Source of the DNA: an uncultured Anaeromyxobacter sp.
Lineage (GTDB): Bacteria; Myxococcota; Myxococcia; Myxococcales; Anaeromyxobacteraceae
DNA length: 64,000 bases
Reading direction: 5' to 3'
Assembly: GCA_903904005.1 (NCBI GenBank)
Contig: CAIVAR010000116.1
Coordinates: 31,408 to 95,407, forward strand
Position numbers and translations under genes: made by a program. A model generated the notes under the pieces. That model made no database searches, had not been told where the DNA came from, and worked only from the letters and a program-made list of their open reading frames with translations. The first letter of the stretch is position 1. Every line of letters starts with the position of its first letter. Shown here piece by piece: positions 18,948-31,718 of the stretch.

Positions 18948-19202
18948 GTCGCCTTCGACTCCCATGGTGGAAAGTGCGTGGACAAAAACGGATGGTGACG
19001 GGGATGCCCCTTCCCGGACACCATGCCGTCACCGGCGCAGGAAGCCTTCGCTCGGAGTTGAATTCAGTGATTCCGGTAGCTTGAGCCGTCAGGCCCGGAT
19101 GTGCCCCTGCGGGACATCACCCGACCGGGGGCATCCCGGTCTCAAAAACCCAGGAAGTGGATAACTCAGCGTGTCGACGGGGAATGTGCTCCTCCAAAAC
19201 CC
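18948..19202. other. Gene-free region with several hairpins upstream of rpsT
   Basis: No convincing gene is present. Three structured segments stand out: GGTGACGG/CCGTCACC (18994-19001 with 19026-19033), a hairpin with arms GATGT-CCC/GGG-ACATC and one bulged G (19098-19118), and a perfect 6-bp hairpin ACCGGG/CCCGGT with a 5-base loop (19124-19140). They lie between the mazG stop and the rpsT promoter. They could end the mazG transcript (no U-tract is seen) or belong to an unrecognised RNA. I cannot match them to a known riboswitch. Confidence 0.4.
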
Positions 19203-19231
19203 TTGACGCGCCGCAAGCCGAGCGGTAGAAA
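19203..19231 (+). promoter_or_regulatory. sigma-70 promoter of rpsT
   Basis: TTGACG (19203-19208) and TAGAAA (19226-19231) with a 17-base spacer. The start point would be near 19238, leaving a leader of about 30 bases that contains AGGGAG before the TTG start codon. Confidence 0.75.
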
Positions 19232-19267
19232 CCGCGACCTTCGAGAACCCCCAAGGGAGAAGCACAC

Positions 19268-19540
19268 TTGGCAAACACCCGCTCCGCCGAGAAGCGAAAC
19301 CGTCAGACCCAGAAGCGCCGCGCCCGCAACCAGGGCGTGCGCACGCGCGTGAAGAGCGCCGTGAAGAAGGTCCGCGAGACGCTGGAGCGCGGCGAGACCG
19401 CCGCCGCCCAGACCGCCTTCCTGGCCGCCGCCAAGGTGATCGATCAGGCCTCGTCGAAGGGCGTGGTCCACCGCAACACCGCCTCGCGGAAGATCTCGCG
19501 CCTCGCCAAGGCCGTCGCGAAGACCGCGCCGGCGAAGTAG
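19268..19540 (+). CDS. rpsT: 30S ribosomal protein S20
   Basis: The 90-residue basic protein begins MANTRSAEKRNRQTQKRR and has the S20 helical pattern through HRNTASRKISRLAKAV. It binds the 5' domain of 16S rRNA early in assembly. The start codon is TTG with AGGGAG at a suitable distance; a weak start is common for S20 and is used for autogenous translational control in E. coli. It is monocistronic and convergent with lptE, 8 bases apart. Confidence 0.97.
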   Translation: MANTRSAEKRNRQTQKRRARNQGVRTRVKSAVKKVRETLERGETAAAQTAFLAAAKVIDQASSKGVVHRNTASRKISRLAKAVAKTAPAK

Positions 19541-19548
19541 CAGCTTCC

Positions 19549-20039
19549 CTACGGTGCCTCGAGCCGCTCCGCGATCTCGCGGGCGGCCTCCTCCGCCGCG
19601 CGGCGGACGGCGAGCCTTCGCCGTCCCTCGGTCGCGATGGCGTCCACCTCGCCCAGGTAGTCGACCTCCTCGCGGACCTTCACGCTGGCGCCCTCCTGCC
19701 CGTTCACGACGAGGCGCGCCTGGACCTCGAAGGCGAGGCGCCAGGTGCCGCCCTGGGTGGTGAGCGGCGCCGAGGTGGAGCGGGTCACGACCCCCTCGAG
19801 CCGCGTCGAGGAGCCCTCCCCTCCCACCGCACCGCGCCGGGAGAACTCGGTGCGCAGCGCTGCGGCGACGAGCGCTCCGGCCTCGGCGTCGGTGGTCCGG
19901 TTCTCGAGGGGCGCGACGAAGATGGGCCCCGCCCCGGCGGGAAGCCGCGCCGCGCCGGCCCCGGCGCCGACCCCGTACCCGCAACCGCCGGTGGCGGCGG
20001 CGAGGAGCGCGACCAGCGCCGCAGCGAGAGCCCGGCGCG

Positions 20040-20043
<4 letters not shown>
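19549..20043 (-). CDS. lptE: LPS-assembly lipoprotein LptE
   Basis: The 164-residue protein has a signal peptide with lipobox ATGGC followed by GYGVG, then the LptE fold pattern (IFVAPLENRTTDAEAGALVAAALRTEF). LptE plugs the LptD barrel and helps place LPS on the outer leaflet. The ATG overlaps the leuS stop as ATGA; leuS-lptE is a long-conserved pairing. Overall sequence is divergent from E. coli LptE, which is normal for this family. Confidence 0.88.
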
Positions 20044-22538
<2,495 letters not shown>

Positions 22539-22551
22539 GGAAGCCCGCGAT

Positions 22552-22608
22552 ATTACCGCGGGACGGCGATTTTGCACCTGCGCGTTCCCGGGGGCTCCGC
22601 GGTATATT
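22552..22608. promoter_or_regulatory. Divergent leuS/asnS promoter region
   Basis: A -10-like TATATT (22603-22608) faces asnS and TAATAT (22552-22557 on the minus strand) faces leuS. No good -35 box stands at 16-18 bases for either one. Evidence is limited to the -10 boxes and the placement. Confidence 0.4.
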
Positions 22609-22639
22609 GCGCGCCTCCTTCGACCCCGGAGAACTTCAG

Positions 22640-23992
22640 ATGGCCGAGAACGTCTACGTCGCAGACATCGCGCAGCACGAGGGCAAGGAGGTCACCCTCC
22701 ACGGCTGGCTCCACAACCGCCGCTCCTCCGGAAAGCTCCACTTCCTGCAGGTCCGCGACGGCACCGGCACCATCCAGTGCGTGGTCTTCAAGGGGAACGT
22801 GACCCCCGAGAGCTTCACCGAGGCCGACCACCTGCCCCAGGAGACCTCCATCGCGGTCACCGGGCTCGTGAAGAAGGAGCCCCGCTCCCCCATCGGCTTC
22901 GAGATCGACGTGCGCGACCTCGCGGTCCACGCCCGGCCGGCCCGCGAGTTCCCCATCGGCCACAAGGAGCACGGGGTCGCCTTCCTCATGGAGCAGCGCC
23001 ACCTCTGGCTGCGCTCCCCCCGCCAGAACCTGATCCTGCGGGTGCGCCACACCGTCGAGAAGGCCATCCGGGACTTCTTCGACGGGCGGGGCTTCACCCT
23101 CGTCGACGGCCCCATCTTCACGCCCTCGGCCTGCGAGGGGACGAGCACCCTCTTCGAGGTCCCCTACTTCGACCTGGGCAAGGCCTACCTCACCCAGTCC
23201 GGCCAGCTCTACATGGAGGCCGCGGCCATGGCGCTCGGGAAGGTCTACTCCTTCGGCCCCACCTTCCGCGCCGAGAAGTCCAAGACCCGCCGCCACCTCA
23301 CCGAGTTCTGGATGGTCGAGCCCGAGGTGGCCTGGCTCGATCTGGACGGCGACATGGTGCTCATGGAGGAGTTCGTCTCCTTCGTGGTCCAGACCGCGCT
23401 CGCCAAGCACCGCGAGGAGCTCGTCCGGGTGCTCGAGCGGGACGTCTCGAAGCTCGAGAGCGTGAAGCCCCCCTTCCCGCGCATCACCTACACCGAGGCG
23501 GTCGAGGTCATCCGCAAGGAGCAGGAGGCCCAGCGCGCGGCGCTGCCGCCCGAGGAGGCTGCCAAGCTGCCGCCCATGATGGTCTGGGGCGACGACATCG
23601 GCGGTGACGAGGAGACGCTGGTGGCGCGGAGCTACGACCGGCCGGTCATGGTCCACCGCTACCCGACGCTCATGAAGGCCTTCTACTTCAAGAAGGACCC
23701 CAAGCAGCCCGAGGTGGCGCTGGGGTGCGACGTGCTCGCCCCCGAGGGCTACGGCGAGATCATCGGCGGCGGGCAGCGCGAGGACGACCTCGAGACCCTC
23801 GAGAAGGCCATCGCGCACCACGAGCTGCCCCGCGACGCCTTCGAGTGGTACCTCGACCTGCGCCGCTACGGAACGGTTCCGCACTCCGGGTTCGGCATGG
23901 GCGTGGAGCGCTGCGTGGCCTGGATCTGCGGGCTCCACCACGTCCGGGAGACCATCCCCTTCGCCCGCATGACCGAGCGGATCACGCCGTAG
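22640..23992 (+). CDS. asnS: Asparaginyl-tRNA synthetase
   Basis: Class IIb synthetase of 450 residues: OB-fold anticodon domain ([24 protein letters not shown] split over about 15-40), motif 2 [21 protein letters not shown] split around residue 217, and motif 3 [13 protein letters not shown] near the end. The EKS in motif 2 and the overall spacing favour AsnRS over AspRS. Direct asparaginylation is therefore available. The last 11 bases overlap the convergent M17-like gene. Confidence 0.96.
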   Translation: MAENVYVADIAQHEGKEVTLHGWLHNRRSSGKLHFLQVRDGTGTIQCVVFKGNVTPESFTEADHLPQETSIAVTGLVKKEPRSPIGFEIDVRDLAVHARPAREFPIGHKEHGVAFLMEQRHLWLRSPRQNLILRVRHTVEKAIRDFFDGRGFTLVDGPIFTPSACEGTSTLFEVPYFDLGKAYLTQSGQLYMEAAAMALGKVYSFGPTFRAEKSKTRRHLTEFWMVEPEVAWLDLDGDMVLMEEFVSFVVQTALAKHREELVRVLERDVSKLESVKPPFPRITYTEAVEVIRKEQEAQRAALPPEEAAKLPPMMVWGDDIGGDEETLVARSYDRPVMVHRYPTLMKAFYFKKDPKQPEVALGCDVLAPEGYGEIIGGGQREDDLETLEKAIAHHELPRDAFEWYLDLRRYGTVPHSGFGMGVERCVAWICGLHHVRETIPFARMTERITP

Positions 23993-24539
23993 GCGCCGCC
24001 GCGGCGGGAGGCACGGGCAGCTCGACCCGCGCCGCAGCCCGGACCACCTCGGCGGCGATCCCGAGCTCCCGGGCTGCCACCTCGAGGGCCGGCCCGAGCG
24101 AGCGGGTCTCCCCCATCACCACCTGGCGCGCGAAGCCGGCCGAGGCCGCCGCCTCGACCCAGGCACGGGCCAATACCGGCAGGGGCGCGCCCGCCGGGAA
24201 GGCGATGCCCACGGCCTTCGCCCCGGCGCGCCGCAGGGCCTCGCAGGCGTGGCGCACCGCGAGCGCCGCCGTTCGGGGCGAGGGGTCCCCCACGCCGAAG
24301 AGGAAGACCCGCCCGGCCCGCAGCCGGCCCGCGCCGGGCAGCAGGAGGGCCTCGCCGTGCTCGGGCGTGACCGTCCCCGCCAGGATGGCCCGGGAGACCG
24401 CGCCGGCGAGCCGCCAGTCGACGAGGGACGGCAGCCCCGTGAGGGGTCGCTCCGCCCCCACGAAGGCGGCCAGCGAGTCGACCTCCACGGCGTCGAGCGC
24501 CGCCAGCGAGAGGTCGCAGGTCTCGATGCGGAGCTTCAC
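23982..24539 (-). CDS. Orphan leucyl aminopeptidase (M17) N-terminal domain protein
   Basis: The 185-residue protein looks like only the N-terminal, macro-like domain of M17 aminopeptidases ([36 protein letters not shown]). The catalytic domain with its metal ligands is missing, and no frameshifted continuation is present: the next gene downstream is asnS on the other strand. The GTG start overlaps the nusB stop as GTGA, so it is translated after nusB. Enzymatic activity is unlikely; a binding or regulatory role is a guess. Confidence 0.75.
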   Translation of the reverse strand: MKLRIETCDLSLAALDAVEVDSLAAFVGAERPLTGLPSLVDWRLAGAVSRAILAGTVTPEHGEALLLPGAGRLRAGRVFLFGVGDPSPRTAALAVRHACEALRRAGAKAVGIAFPAGAPLPVLARAWVEAAASAGFARQVVMGETRSLGPALEVAARELGIAAEVVRAAARVELPVPPAAAAPTA

Positions 24540-24979
24540 CGACCGTGACCGTCCCCGCGCCGCGCCTCGGGCAGGGCGGTCGCGATCCGGTCGAGGACCC
24601 CGTTCACGAAGGCCGCCGAGCTCTCGCTCCCGTACTTCTTGCCGAGCTCGATGGCCTCGTTGATGCAGACCTTGACCGGGACGTCGGAGCGCCAGCGCAG
24701 CTCGAAGACGGCCAGCCGCAGCACGTTGCGGTCGACCTTGGCCATTCGGTCCATGCGCCAGTTGGTGGAGACCTGCTCGATGGTCTCGTCGATCTCGCGT
24801 CGGTGTGCGGCCACCCCCCGCACCAGCTCCTCGGCGCCCTCGCGAACCTCGCGCTCCACCGGCTCGAAGCTGGGCCAGAAGCGGGCCAGCGCCTCGTCGA
24901 GGTCGGTGGCGGCCACGTCGATCTGGTAGAGCGCCTGGAGGGCGCGCTCGCGGGACTTGGTGCGCCGGGTGTGGGACAT
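24536..24979 (-). CDS. nusB: Transcription antitermination factor NusB
   Basis: The 147-residue all-helical protein has the NusB signature pattern [12 protein letters not shown] near the start, then [31 protein letters not shown] split around residues 83-112 and [10 protein letters not shown]. NusB with S10 (NusE) binds boxA to allow rRNA antitermination. It follows ribH by 9 bases, the very common ribH-nusB order. Confidence 0.96.
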   Translation of the reverse strand: MSHTRRTKSRERALQALYQIDVAATDLDEALARFWPSFEPVEREVREGAEELVRGVAAHRREIDETIEQVSTNWRMDRMAKVDRNVLRLAVFELRWRSDVPVKVCINEAIELGKKYGSESSAAFVNGVLDRIATALPEARRGDGHGR

Positions 24980-24988
24980 GTGGCCCGT

Positions 24989-25462
24989 TTACTTCCCGCC
25001 CGAGAGGGCGCGGAAGAGGTTGGCCTGCTCCACGGCGGCCACGGCCGCCTCGGCGCCCTTGTTCCCGCCCTTCACACCGGCCCGCTCGAGCGCCTGTTCC
25101 ATGGTGTCGCAGGTGAGCACGCCGAACCCCACCGCGCACTCGGCCTCCATCGACACCTGGGCCACACCCTTCGACACCTCGCTCGCCACGTACTCGAAGT
25201 GGGGCGTCCCGCCGCGGATGACCGCGCCGAGCGCCACCGCCGCGTCGTACCGGCCGCTGCGCGCCACCCGGCGCAGCACCGCCGGGATCTCGAAGGTCCC
25301 CGGGCAGCGGAAGACGTCGACGGCGTCCTCGGCGACCCCGTGGCGCCGCAGCGCGTCCTTGGCCCCGGAGAGCAGTTGCTCGGTGACGAGCGAATTGAAG
25401 CGCGAGACCACGATGGCGAACTTGAGCCCCTCGCCGACCAGGTTTCCCTCGAAGACCTTCAT
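24989..25462 (-). CDS. ribH: 6,7-dimethyl-8-ribityllumazine synthase
   Basis: Condenses the pyrimidine intermediate with 3,4-dihydroxy-2-butanone 4-phosphate to give lumazine, the penultimate riboflavin step. The 157-residue protein has the FNSLVTEQL substrate site, [24 protein letters not shown] with the catalytic His, and [21 protein letters not shown] overlaps with ribBA couple their translation. Confidence 0.97.
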   Translation of the reverse strand: MKVFEGNLVGEGLKFAIVVSRFNSLVTEQLLSGAKDALRRHGVAEDAVDVFRCPGTFEIPAVLRRVARSGRYDAAVALGAVIRGGTPHFEYVASEVSKGVAQVSMEAECAVGFGVLTCDTMEQALERAGVKGGNKGAEAAVAAVEQANLFRALSGGK

Positions 25463-26742
25463 GACCGTCCTCCCTTGGCCGCGCCGGGCGCGGCCTTCCG
25501 CTTCTTGGTTCGCGCCGGAGCGAGCGTGAGCAGATGCCCCATCTTGTCCCGCTTGGTCGTCAGATACGCGCGGTTCCCGCGCGACGGCGGCGTCTCGATG
25601 GGGACCCGTTCCACCACCTCGAGCCCGTAGCCTTCCAGCCCGACGATCTTCTTCGGGTTGTTGGTGAGCAGCCGCATCTTCCCCACCCCGAGGTCGCGCA
25701 GGATCTGGGCGCCGATGCCGTAGTCGCGCAGGTCGGGCTTGAAGCCCAGCTTCACGTTGGCCTCGGCGGTGTCGAGCCCCTGGTCCTGGAGGTTGTAGGC
25801 CTTGAGCTTGTTCACGAGCCCGATGCCGCGCCCCTCCTGGTCGAGGTAGACGAGCACGCCCTTCCCGGCGTGGGCGATCTGGCGGAGGGCGGCGTGGAGC
25901 TGCGGGCCGCAGTCGCAGCGCGCGCTCCCGAACACGTCGCCGGTCAGGCACTTCGAGTGGACCCGCACGAGCACGGGCTGCCCGGGGCGCCAGGTGCCCA
26001 TGACGAGGGCCACGTGCTGGTTCTTGTCGATGTCGTTCTCGTAGGCCACCGCGGTGAACTTCCCGTAACCGGTGGGGAGCGGCGCCTGGGAGGCGCGCCG
26101 GACCAGCGAGTCGCGGGTCATCCGGAAGAAGATGAGGTCGGCGACCGAGGCGATGGGGATGTCGTGCTCCCGGGCCAGCTTCTCCAGCTCGGGCATGCGG
26201 GACATGGTCCCGTCGTCGTTCATGATCTCGCAGATGACGGCCGACGGGGAGAGCCCGGCCAGGCGCGCCAGGTCGACCGAACCCTCGGTCTGCCCGGCCC
26301 GCACCAGCACCCCGCCCGGACGGGCCCGGAGCGGGAAGACGTGGCCCGGGCGGACCAGATCCTTGGGCTTCGCCCCCGGGGCCGCGGCGGTGAGGATGGT
26401 GTGGGCGCGGTCGCGGGCGCTGATCCCGGTGCTGACGCCGCGAGCGGCCTCGATGGAGACGGTGAAGGCGGTCCCGAAGCTGGAGGCGTTCTGCCCTTCC
26501 GGCACCATGAGCGGCAGGTCGAGCGCGCGGGCCTTCTCGTCGGTCATGGCCAGGCAGATGAGCCCCCGCCCGAACTTCGCCATGAAGTTCACCGCCGCCG
26601 GTGTGACCTTCTCGGCGGCGATGCAGAGGTCCCCCTCGTTCTCGCGGTCCTCGTCGTCGACGAGGATGATCATCTTGCCGCGCTGCAAGGCGTCGATGGC
26701 CGCCTCGATCCGCTCCACCGCGTGCTCCGAGTGGCGCGTCAT
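25459..26742 (-). CDS. ribBA: Bifunctional DHBP synthase / GTP cyclohydrolase II
   Basis: The 427-residue fusion makes both riboflavin precursors. The RibB half (1-205) has [15 protein letters not shown], the metal-binding acidic segment, and [11 protein letters not shown]. The RibA half (about 210-400) has the zinc Cys triad in [15 protein letters not shown] and [11 protein letters not shown]. The RibA half is complete with the catalytic Arg/Asp region, so both activities are expected. It overlaps ribE (ATGA) and ribH. Confidence 0.97.
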   Translation of the reverse strand: MTRHSEHAVERIEAAIDALQRGKMIILVDDEDRENEGDLCIAAEKVTPAAVNFMAKFGRGLICLAMTDEKARALDLPLMVPEGQNASSFGTAFTVSIEAARGVSTGISARDRAHTILTAAAPGAKPKDLVRPGHVFPLRARPGGVLVRAGQTEGSVDLARLAGLSPSAVICEIMNDDGTMSRMPELEKLAREHDIPIASVADLIFFRMTRDSLVRRASQAPLPTGYGKFTAVAYENDIDKNQHVALVMGTWRPGQPVLVRVHSKCLTGDVFGSARCDCGPQLHAALRQIAHAGKGVLVYLDQEGRGIGLVNKLKAYNLQDQGLDTAEANVKLGFKPDLRDYGIGAQILRDLGVGKMRLLTNNPKKIVGLEGYGLEVVERVPIETPPSRGNRAYLTTKRDKMGHLLTLAPARTKKRKAAPGAAKGGRS

Positions 26743-27392
26743 CGTCCCCCCTCCCCGTATCCCCAGTCCTTCAACGAACCCTCCGTGACACCGGCCACGC
26801 CGGCGAACTCGCGCAGCCGTGCGACGTGTCGCGCCACCACGTCGACCTCCAGGTTGACCGGCGTCCCGGGCGCGGCGTCTCCGAGCACGGTGCGGGACAG
26901 GGTCTCCGGGATGAGCGCCACCTCGAAGCGATCGCGCAGGGCGCGCGCCACGGTGAGGGAGACGCCGTCGATGGCGATGGAGCCCTTCTCGGCGACGAGC
27001 GGCGCGATGGCCGCGGGCAGCGACACGGTGAGCCGCGCCCCCTGCCCCTCGGCGACGCGCGCCAGCACCTTGCCGACGGCGTCCACGTGCCCCTGGACCA
27101 TGTGGCCGCCCAGCCGGTCGGAGAGGCGCAGCGCTCTCTCTAGATTTACCCGGGTGCCGGACCGCCAGCTCCCCAGCGTGGTCCGTGCCAGCGTCTCGGG
27201 CACGGCGTCGAAGGACATGCGCCCCCCACCGCGCTCGACGACCGTGAGACAGGCCCCGTTGCAGGCCACGCTCTCGCCCAGGACGAGCTCGTCGACGGGG
27301 AGCGCGCCGGGGCGGATGGTGATGCGCGCGCCGCCGCCCCGCGGGTCGAGCCGCTCCACGACGCCGAGGTCGGTGATGAGTCCGGTGAACAT
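26739..27392 (-). CDS. ribE: Riboflavin synthase, alpha chain
   Basis: Dismutates two lumazine molecules into riboflavin. The 217-residue protein has the two tandem lumazine-binding repeats: [12 protein letters not shown] at the start and [14 protein letters not shown] in the middle, each with the [11 protein letters not shown] / [11 protein letters not shown] strand. The N-terminal MFTGLI is diagnostic. It lies 12 bases after ribD. Confidence 0.96.
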   Translation of the reverse strand: MFTGLITDLGVVERLDPRGGGARITIRPGALPVDELVLGESVACNGACLTVVERGGGRMSFDAVPETLARTTLGSWRSGTRVNLERALRLSDRLGGHMVQGHVDAVGKVLARVAEGQGARLTVSLPAAIAPLVAEKGSIAIDGVSLTVARALRDRFEVALIPETLSRTVLGDAAPGTPVNLEVDVVARHVARLREFAGVAGVTEGSLKDWGYGEGGR

Positions 27393-27404
27393 CGGGTCAG
27401 GATC

Positions 27405-28523
27405 TTAGTCCACGCGGGGGGTTCGATCACCTTTCGCCCCCGGGCGGCAGGTGAGGAGCAGGTCCCGGCCCACCCGCCGGACCTCCAGGTCGCCGACGGC
27501 CAGCGCGTCGGCCATGCGTGCCGGCCCCTTGCCGGGGAGCCAGGAGAGGCCGCCCCCGAGGAGCCGGGGGGCCACGAAGAGCATGAGCCGGTCGACCAGG
27601 CCGGCCTCGAGCAGGCTGCTGGCGACCCCCGCTCCCCCCTCGACGAGCAGCGTGGTGACCCCGCGCCGCCCCAGCCGGGAGAGGAGGTCGCCGAGGTCGA
27701 CCTGGCCGCGCCGCGCCTTGCATCGCAGGTACTCGACGCCGCGCGGGGGGCGGGCCGGTGGCTTCCCCGCCACGTGGGCCACGAGGGTCGGGGCCGCCGA
27801 ACGCTGCCGGAAGAGTCGCAGGCCAGGGGGAAGCGAGAGGCGGGAGTCGAGCACCACCCGGATCGGGTCCCGGCCGCGCCGCCCGCCCGGCCGGGCGGTG
27901 AGGCGGGGGTCGTCGGCGCGGGCGGTTCCGGCGCCCACCAGGACGGCGTCGGAGGTATCGCGGAGCCGGTGCACCCGGTCCCGCGCCTCCGGGCCTGTCA
28001 CCCAGCGTGAATCCCCGCCGGCGGTGGCGATGCGCCCGTCGAGGGTGGCCGCCACCTTGAGGGTGACGTGGGGACGGCCGGTGACGATGAAGCGGAACCA
28101 GGGCTCGTTGATCGCGTCGCAGGCCTCGCGCAGGAGCCCCGCCTCGACCTCCACGCCGGCGCGGCGCAGCCGGCGGATGCCCCGGCCGTTCACCTGCGGA
28201 TTGGGATCGCTCGACCCGGAGAAGACCCGGCGCACCCCCGCCTCGAGGATGGCCAGGCTGCAGGGGGGCGTGCGCCCGAAGTGGTCGCAGGGTTCGAGGG
28301 TCGTGTAGAGGTCTGCGCCCCGCGCCTTCCCCCCGGCCGCACGGATCGCCGCCACCTCGGCGTGGGGCGCGCCGGCCCGGGCGTGGTGCCCGCGACCCAC
28401 GACGCGCCCCCCCTTCACGAGCACCGCACCCACGGCGGGGTTGGGGCTGGTGCGCCCCAGGCCGCGGCGCGCCTCCCGCAGCGCGAGGCGCATGAACCGC
28501 TCGCGGTCGGCGCGGCTGCTCAA
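27405..28523 (-). CDS. ribD: Bifunctional riboflavin biosynthesis deaminase/reductase
   Basis: The 372-residue protein performs steps 2 and 3 of riboflavin synthesis. The deaminase half has zinc ligands His54 (HAEV, with catalytic Glu56), Cys79 and Cys88 ([12 protein letters not shown]). The reductase half (about 150-360) has [31 protein letters not shown] and [14 protein letters not shown]. The start is TTG at 28523, in TTGA overlap with the nrdR stop and with GGAGAA just upstream. No FMN riboswitch precedes it. Confidence 0.94.
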   Translation of the reverse strand: MSSRADRERFMRLALREARRGLGRTSPNPAVGAVLVKGGRVVGRGHHARAGAPHAEVAAIRAAGGKARGADLYTTLEPCDHFGRTPPCSLAILEAGVRRVFSGSSDPNPQVNGRGIRRLRRAGVEVEAGLLREACDAINEPWFRFIVTGRPHVTLKVAATLDGRIATAGGDSRWVTGPEARDRVHRLRDTSDAVLVGAGTARADDPRLTARPGGRRGRDPIRVVLDSRLSLPPGLRLFRQRSAAPTLVAHVAGKPPARPPRGVEYLRCKARRGQVDLGDLLSRLGRRGVTTLLVEGGAGVASSLLEAGLVDRLMLFVAPRLLGGGLSWLPGKGPARMADALAVGDLEVRRVGRDLLLTCRPGAKGDRTPRVD

Positions 28524-28975
28524 GGCTTCTCCTTCAGCCCCTCGACCGCCGCGGTGAACTCGCCGACGTCGCGGAAGTCGCGGTAGACCGAGGCGAAGCG
28601 GACGTAGGCCACCGGGTCCTCGGCGCGGAGCAGTTCCATCACGAGCTCTCCCACCCGGCTGGCCGGCACCTCCCGCTCCCCCGCCTCCTGCAGCCGGCGC
28701 TCGACCTGGGTCGCCATCTCCTCGATGCGCTCCTGCGGGACGGGTCGCTTCTGGCAGGCCCGCCGCATCCCCTCGACCACCTTGCGCCGGTCGAAGGTCT
28801 CGCGCCGGCCGTCCTTCTTCACCAGCGCCGGAAGGCTCTCCTCGACCCGCTCGTAGGTGGTGAATCGGCGCGCGCACCCCAGGCACTCGCGCCGGCGACG
28901 CGTCGCCTGGCCGTCCTGGGCCTCGCGCGAGTCGACGACCCGATCCTGGAGGAGGCCGCAGAAGGGACAGCGCAT
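28520..28975 (-). CDS. nrdR: Transcriptional repressor NrdR
   Basis: NrdR represses ribonucleotide reductase genes in response to ATP/dATP. The 151-residue protein has the zinc ribbon Cys3, Cys6, Cys31, Cys34 and the ATP-cone ([16 protein letters not shown] onward). Length and order are typical. glyA-nrdR-ribD is a common order in Proteobacteria and Myxococcota. No NrdR box pair was looked for outside the window. Confidence 0.96.
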   Translation of the reverse strand: MRCPFCGLLQDRVVDSREAQDGQATRRRRECLGCARRFTTYERVEESLPALVKKDGRRETFDRRKVVEGMRRACQKRPVPQERIEEMATQVERRLQEAGEREVPASRVGELVMELLRAEDPVAYVRFASVYRDFRDVGEFTAAVEGLKEKP

Positions 28976-28999
28976 CGATCGTCCGTTCCGGGCCGGCCG

Positions 29000-30253
29000 T
29001 CAGATCCGGTCGGGGTAGAGGGGGAACTGCCGGGTGAGCTCGTGGACCTCGCCCTTCACCCGGGCGAGCGACGCCTCGTCGGCGGGGGCGTCGAGGACCC
29101 GCCCGATGAGGGAGGCGACCTGGCGCATCTCGGCGACGGCCATGCCGCGGGTGGTGAGCGCGGGGGTCCCGACGCGGATGCCGGAGGTCACGAAGGGCTT
29201 CTCGGGGTCCCACGGGATCATGTTCTTGTTGACGGTGATGCCTGCCTTGCCGAGCGCCTCCTCGGCGATCTTCCCGTTGAGCTTCTTGGGGCGCAGGTCG
29301 ACGAGCATGAGGTGGTTGTCGGTGCCGCCGGAGACGAGCCGCAGCCCGGCCACGACGAGCCCCTCGGCGAGCGCCTTCGCGTTGTCGAGCACCTGCTGCT
29401 GGTAGACCTTGAAGGAGGGCTGCAGCGCCTCGTGGAAGGCCACCGCCTTGGCCGCCACCACGTGCTCGAGCGGACCGCCCTGGATGCCGGGGAAGATCTG
29501 GCTGTTCACGTTCTTGGCGTGGGCCTCCCGGCAGAGGATGAGGCCGCTGCGGGGGCCGCGGAGCGTCTTGTGGGTGGTGGAGGTGACGATGTCGGCGTGG
29601 GGCACCGGGTTCGGGTGCAGCCCCGCCGCGACCAGTCCGGCGATGTGGGCCATGTCGACCATCATGGCCGCCCCGACCTCGCGGGCGATCTCGGCGAACC
29701 GGTCGAAGTGGAGCAGCCGCGGGTAGGCGCTCGCGCCCACGACGAGGACCCGGGGCTTGTGCTCCCGGGCGAGCCGCTGGACCTCGTCCATGTCCACCGT
29801 CTCGTCCGACTGGCGCAGCCCGTAGGGCACGATCCGGAAGAGCCGGCCGGAGAAGTTCACCGGGGAGCCATGGGTGAGGTGCCCGCCGAAGTTGAGGCTC
29901 ATGGCGAGGACGGTGTCGCCGGGCTTCGCCAGCGCGAAGTAGGAGGCCATGTTGGCCTGCGACCCGGAGTGGGGCTGGACGTTGGCGTGGTCGGCGCCGA
30001 AGAGCCGCTTGGCCCGGTCGATGGCCAGCTGCTCGACCTGGTCGACCACCTCGCACCCGCCGTAGTACCGCTTCCCCGGGTACCCCTCGGCGTACTTGTT
30101 GGTGAGGGCCGAGCCGGTGGCCTCCATCACCGCCGGCGAGACGAAGTTCTCGCTGGCGATGAGCTCGAGACCCTCGGCCTGGCGCCGGGTCTCCTCGCGG
30201 ACGAGCCGGGCGATATCGGGATCGGCCTCGGAGAGGCGCTGGGTCGGCATCAT
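29000..30253 (-). CDS. glyA: Serine hydroxymethyltransferase
   Basis: PLP enzyme interconverting serine and glycine with transfer of a one-carbon unit to tetrahydrofolate. The 417-residue protein has the PLP lysine in [13 protein letters not shown] (about residue 229), the N-terminal [12 protein letters not shown] and YPGKRYYGG. Length is normal. GCTCCTC upstream on the minus strand reads as a GAGG-type Shine-Dalgarno. Confidence 0.97.
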   Translation of the reverse strand: MMPTQRLSEADPDIARLVREETRRQAEGLELIASENFVSPAVMEATGSALTNKYAEGYPGKRYYGGCEVVDQVEQLAIDRAKRLFGADHANVQPHSGSQANMASYFALAKPGDTVLAMSLNFGGHLTHGSPVNFSGRLFRIVPYGLRQSDETVDMDEVQRLAREHKPRVLVVGASAYPRLLHFDRFAEIAREVGAAMMVDMAHIAGLVAAGLHPNPVPHADIVTSTTHKTLRGPRSGLILCREAHAKNVNSQIFPGIQGGPLEHVVAAKAVAFHEALQPSFKVYQQQVLDNAKALAEGLVVAGLRLVSGGTDNHLMLVDLRPKKLNGKIAEEALGKAGITVNKNMIPWDPEKPFVTSGIRVGTPALTTRGMAVAEMRQVASLIGRVLDAPADEASLARVKGEVHELTRQFPLYPDRI

Positions 30254-30296
30254 GGGAACGCTCCTCGGAAAGGGGGACTGAATACCGCGGCCCGGC

Positions 30297-30740
30297 TCAG
30301 CGGTCGAGGGCCGCGATCTTGTCGAGCCGGCGCTGGTGCCGCCCCCCCTCGAAGGTCTGCGCCAGGAAGGCCGCCGTGACGGCGCCCCCCAGGCCGAGCC
30401 CGATCACCCGCTCCCCCATGCAGAGAACGTTGGCGTCGTTGTGGGCGCGGGCCATCCGGGCCTCGAACTCGGTGGTGCAGTGGGCGGCCCGGACCCCCTT
30501 CACCTTGTTGGCTGCGATCGACATGCCGATCCCGGTCCCGCAGACGAGGATGCCGAGCCGCGCCCGCCCCTCGGCTACGGCCTGCCCGACCCGCGCCGCG
30601 AAGTCGGGGTAGTCGACGCTGTCGCCGGAGAAGGGGCCCAGGTCCTCGACCTCGAACCCGGCCGCCGTGGCCACCCGGACCGCCTCCGCCCGCAGGGAGA
30701 GCCCCGCGTGATCCGACCCGAACACAATGCGATCAGCCAT
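30297..30740 (-). CDS. rpiB: Ribose 5-phosphate isomerase B
   Basis: Interconverts ribose 5-phosphate and ribulose 5-phosphate, the latter a substrate of RibB two steps on. The 147-residue protein has [10 protein letters not shown] at the start, the phosphate loop [20 protein letters not shown] with the catalytic Cys, and the [12 protein letters not shown] motif. AGGAGG stands 7 bases before the ATG. It heads the rpiB-glyA-nrdR-rib-nusB run. Confidence 0.96.
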   Translation of the reverse strand: MADRIVFGSDHAGLSLRAEAVRVATAAGFEVEDLGPFSGDSVDYPDFAARVGQAVAEGRARLGILVCGTGIGMSIAANKVKGVRAAHCTTEFEARMARAHNDANVLCMGERVIGLGLGGAVTAAFLAQTFEGGRHQRRLDKIAALDR

Positions 30741-30869
30741 GTACCATCCTCCTGGGACATTAGTTAGAATTCACCAATGCTTATAGATGCTTGGATACGA
30801 TGTGGGGCTTGCCTCGAACATCGCGATGAGCCATGAAATGGGGACACAACGTCCATCAGGAGGTCTCTC

Positions 30870-31643
30870 ATGCGCGTCGCAACTCCGTACATCGCCCTGG
30901 TCCTCGCCGCCACCCTCGTGGGTTGCGGCGGAGGAACCGGCACTTCCCTCCTCGTCAGCACCGCCGTGAAGAGCGGTTCCGCCAAGCTCTCGGCCGTGCC
31001 GACCGGGTCGGGCACCGCCAAGCTCGACAACCTCTACCTCGTCGTGAAGGAACTCGAGCTCACGAAGGCCCCGGCCGCCGTCGCTCCCACCGGCCCCACC
31101 GGTCCCTCGGGGCCGTCCGGCCCGTCCTCCGGCCACGACGTCGAGGAGATCGAGGCCGGCCCGTACGTCCTCGAGGTCAACATCGGTGACACCAACCTCC
31201 AGACGGCCATCCCGGCCAGCCTGGTCCCGGCCGGGTCCTACAAGGGGATCGAGTTCGAGATCCACCGTGTCCGCAACACCGAGAAGCTGAACGTCCAGGC
31301 CACCCGGGGAGGGGTCAAGCTCGACGGCCTGTCCATCGTCCTCGAGGGCACCTGCACCGCCCCGGCCACCGGCACGCCCGCCACGTCGCCCGCCCCGACG
31401 CCCTTCGCCGTCACGTCGACGATGGAGGTCGAGGTGGAGTACGAGAGCCCCGTCACCATCGCGGAGGGTTCGACGGCCAACCTGACCCTCGCCTTCGACG
31501 CCTCGACCTGGCTCGCGGGCCCGAACGGCACCACCCTCGACCCGTGCCTCGGCGACCCGAAGGTGAACGCGAAGATCATCGCCAACGTGAAGGCGTCGCT
31601 CAGGGCCTTCGGCGACGACGACCGGGACGGCGACGACGACTGA
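30870..31643 (+). CDS. Lipoprotein with a collagen-like mini-repeat (DUF4382-like)
   Basis: The 257-residue protein has a signal peptide with lipobox ATLVGC (Cys19), a beta-rich body and a short GP-rich insert (PTGPTGPSGPSGPSSG, about 82-97). The fold pattern (AKLDNLYLVVKELELTK, later AGSYKGIEFEIHRV) resembles DUF4382 surface lipoproteins; that match is tentative. The C-terminus DDDRDGDDD is strongly acidic and may bind calcium. AGGAGG precedes the ATG. The upstream 129 bases are unusually AT-rich for this genome. A strong terminator follows. Confidence 0.78.
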   Translation: MRVATPYIALVLAATLVGCGGGTGTSLLVSTAVKSGSAKLSAVPTGSGTAKLDNLYLVVKELELTKAPAAVAPTGPTGPSGPSGPSSGHDVEEIEAGPYVLEVNIGDTNLQTAIPASLVPAGSYKGIEFEIHRVRNTEKLNVQATRGGVKLDGLSIVLEGTCTAPATGTPATSPAPTPFAVTSTMEVEVEYESPVTIAEGSTANLTLAFDASTWLAGPNGTTLDPCLGDPKVNAKIIANVKASLRAFGDDDRDGDDD

Positions 31644-31674
31644 CACGGGCATCCCGGAACCTCGCGGCGAGACA

Positions 31675-31709
31675 CGGCCGGCGTCGAGAGGCGCCGGCCG
31701 TTTCCTGTT
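31675..31709. terminator. Hairpin between convergent lipoprotein gene and fabF
   Basis: Perfect 9-bp stem CGGCCGGCG (31675-31683) and CGCCGGCCG (31692-31700), 8-base loop, then TTTCCTGTT. It serves the plus-strand lipoprotein transcript. Symmetry could let it act for fabF too, but no U-tract lies on that side. Confidence 0.75.
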
Positions 31710-31718
31710 CAGGACCGG

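Noticed and set aside
18960..19145. A known riboswitch or 6S RNA ahead of rpsT
   Set aside because: I compared remembered consensus elements for GEMM and 6S RNA and found no match; left as an unassigned structured region.
28520..28660. An FMN riboswitch before ribD
   Set aside because: ribD overlaps nrdR; there is no room and no RFN-like sequence.
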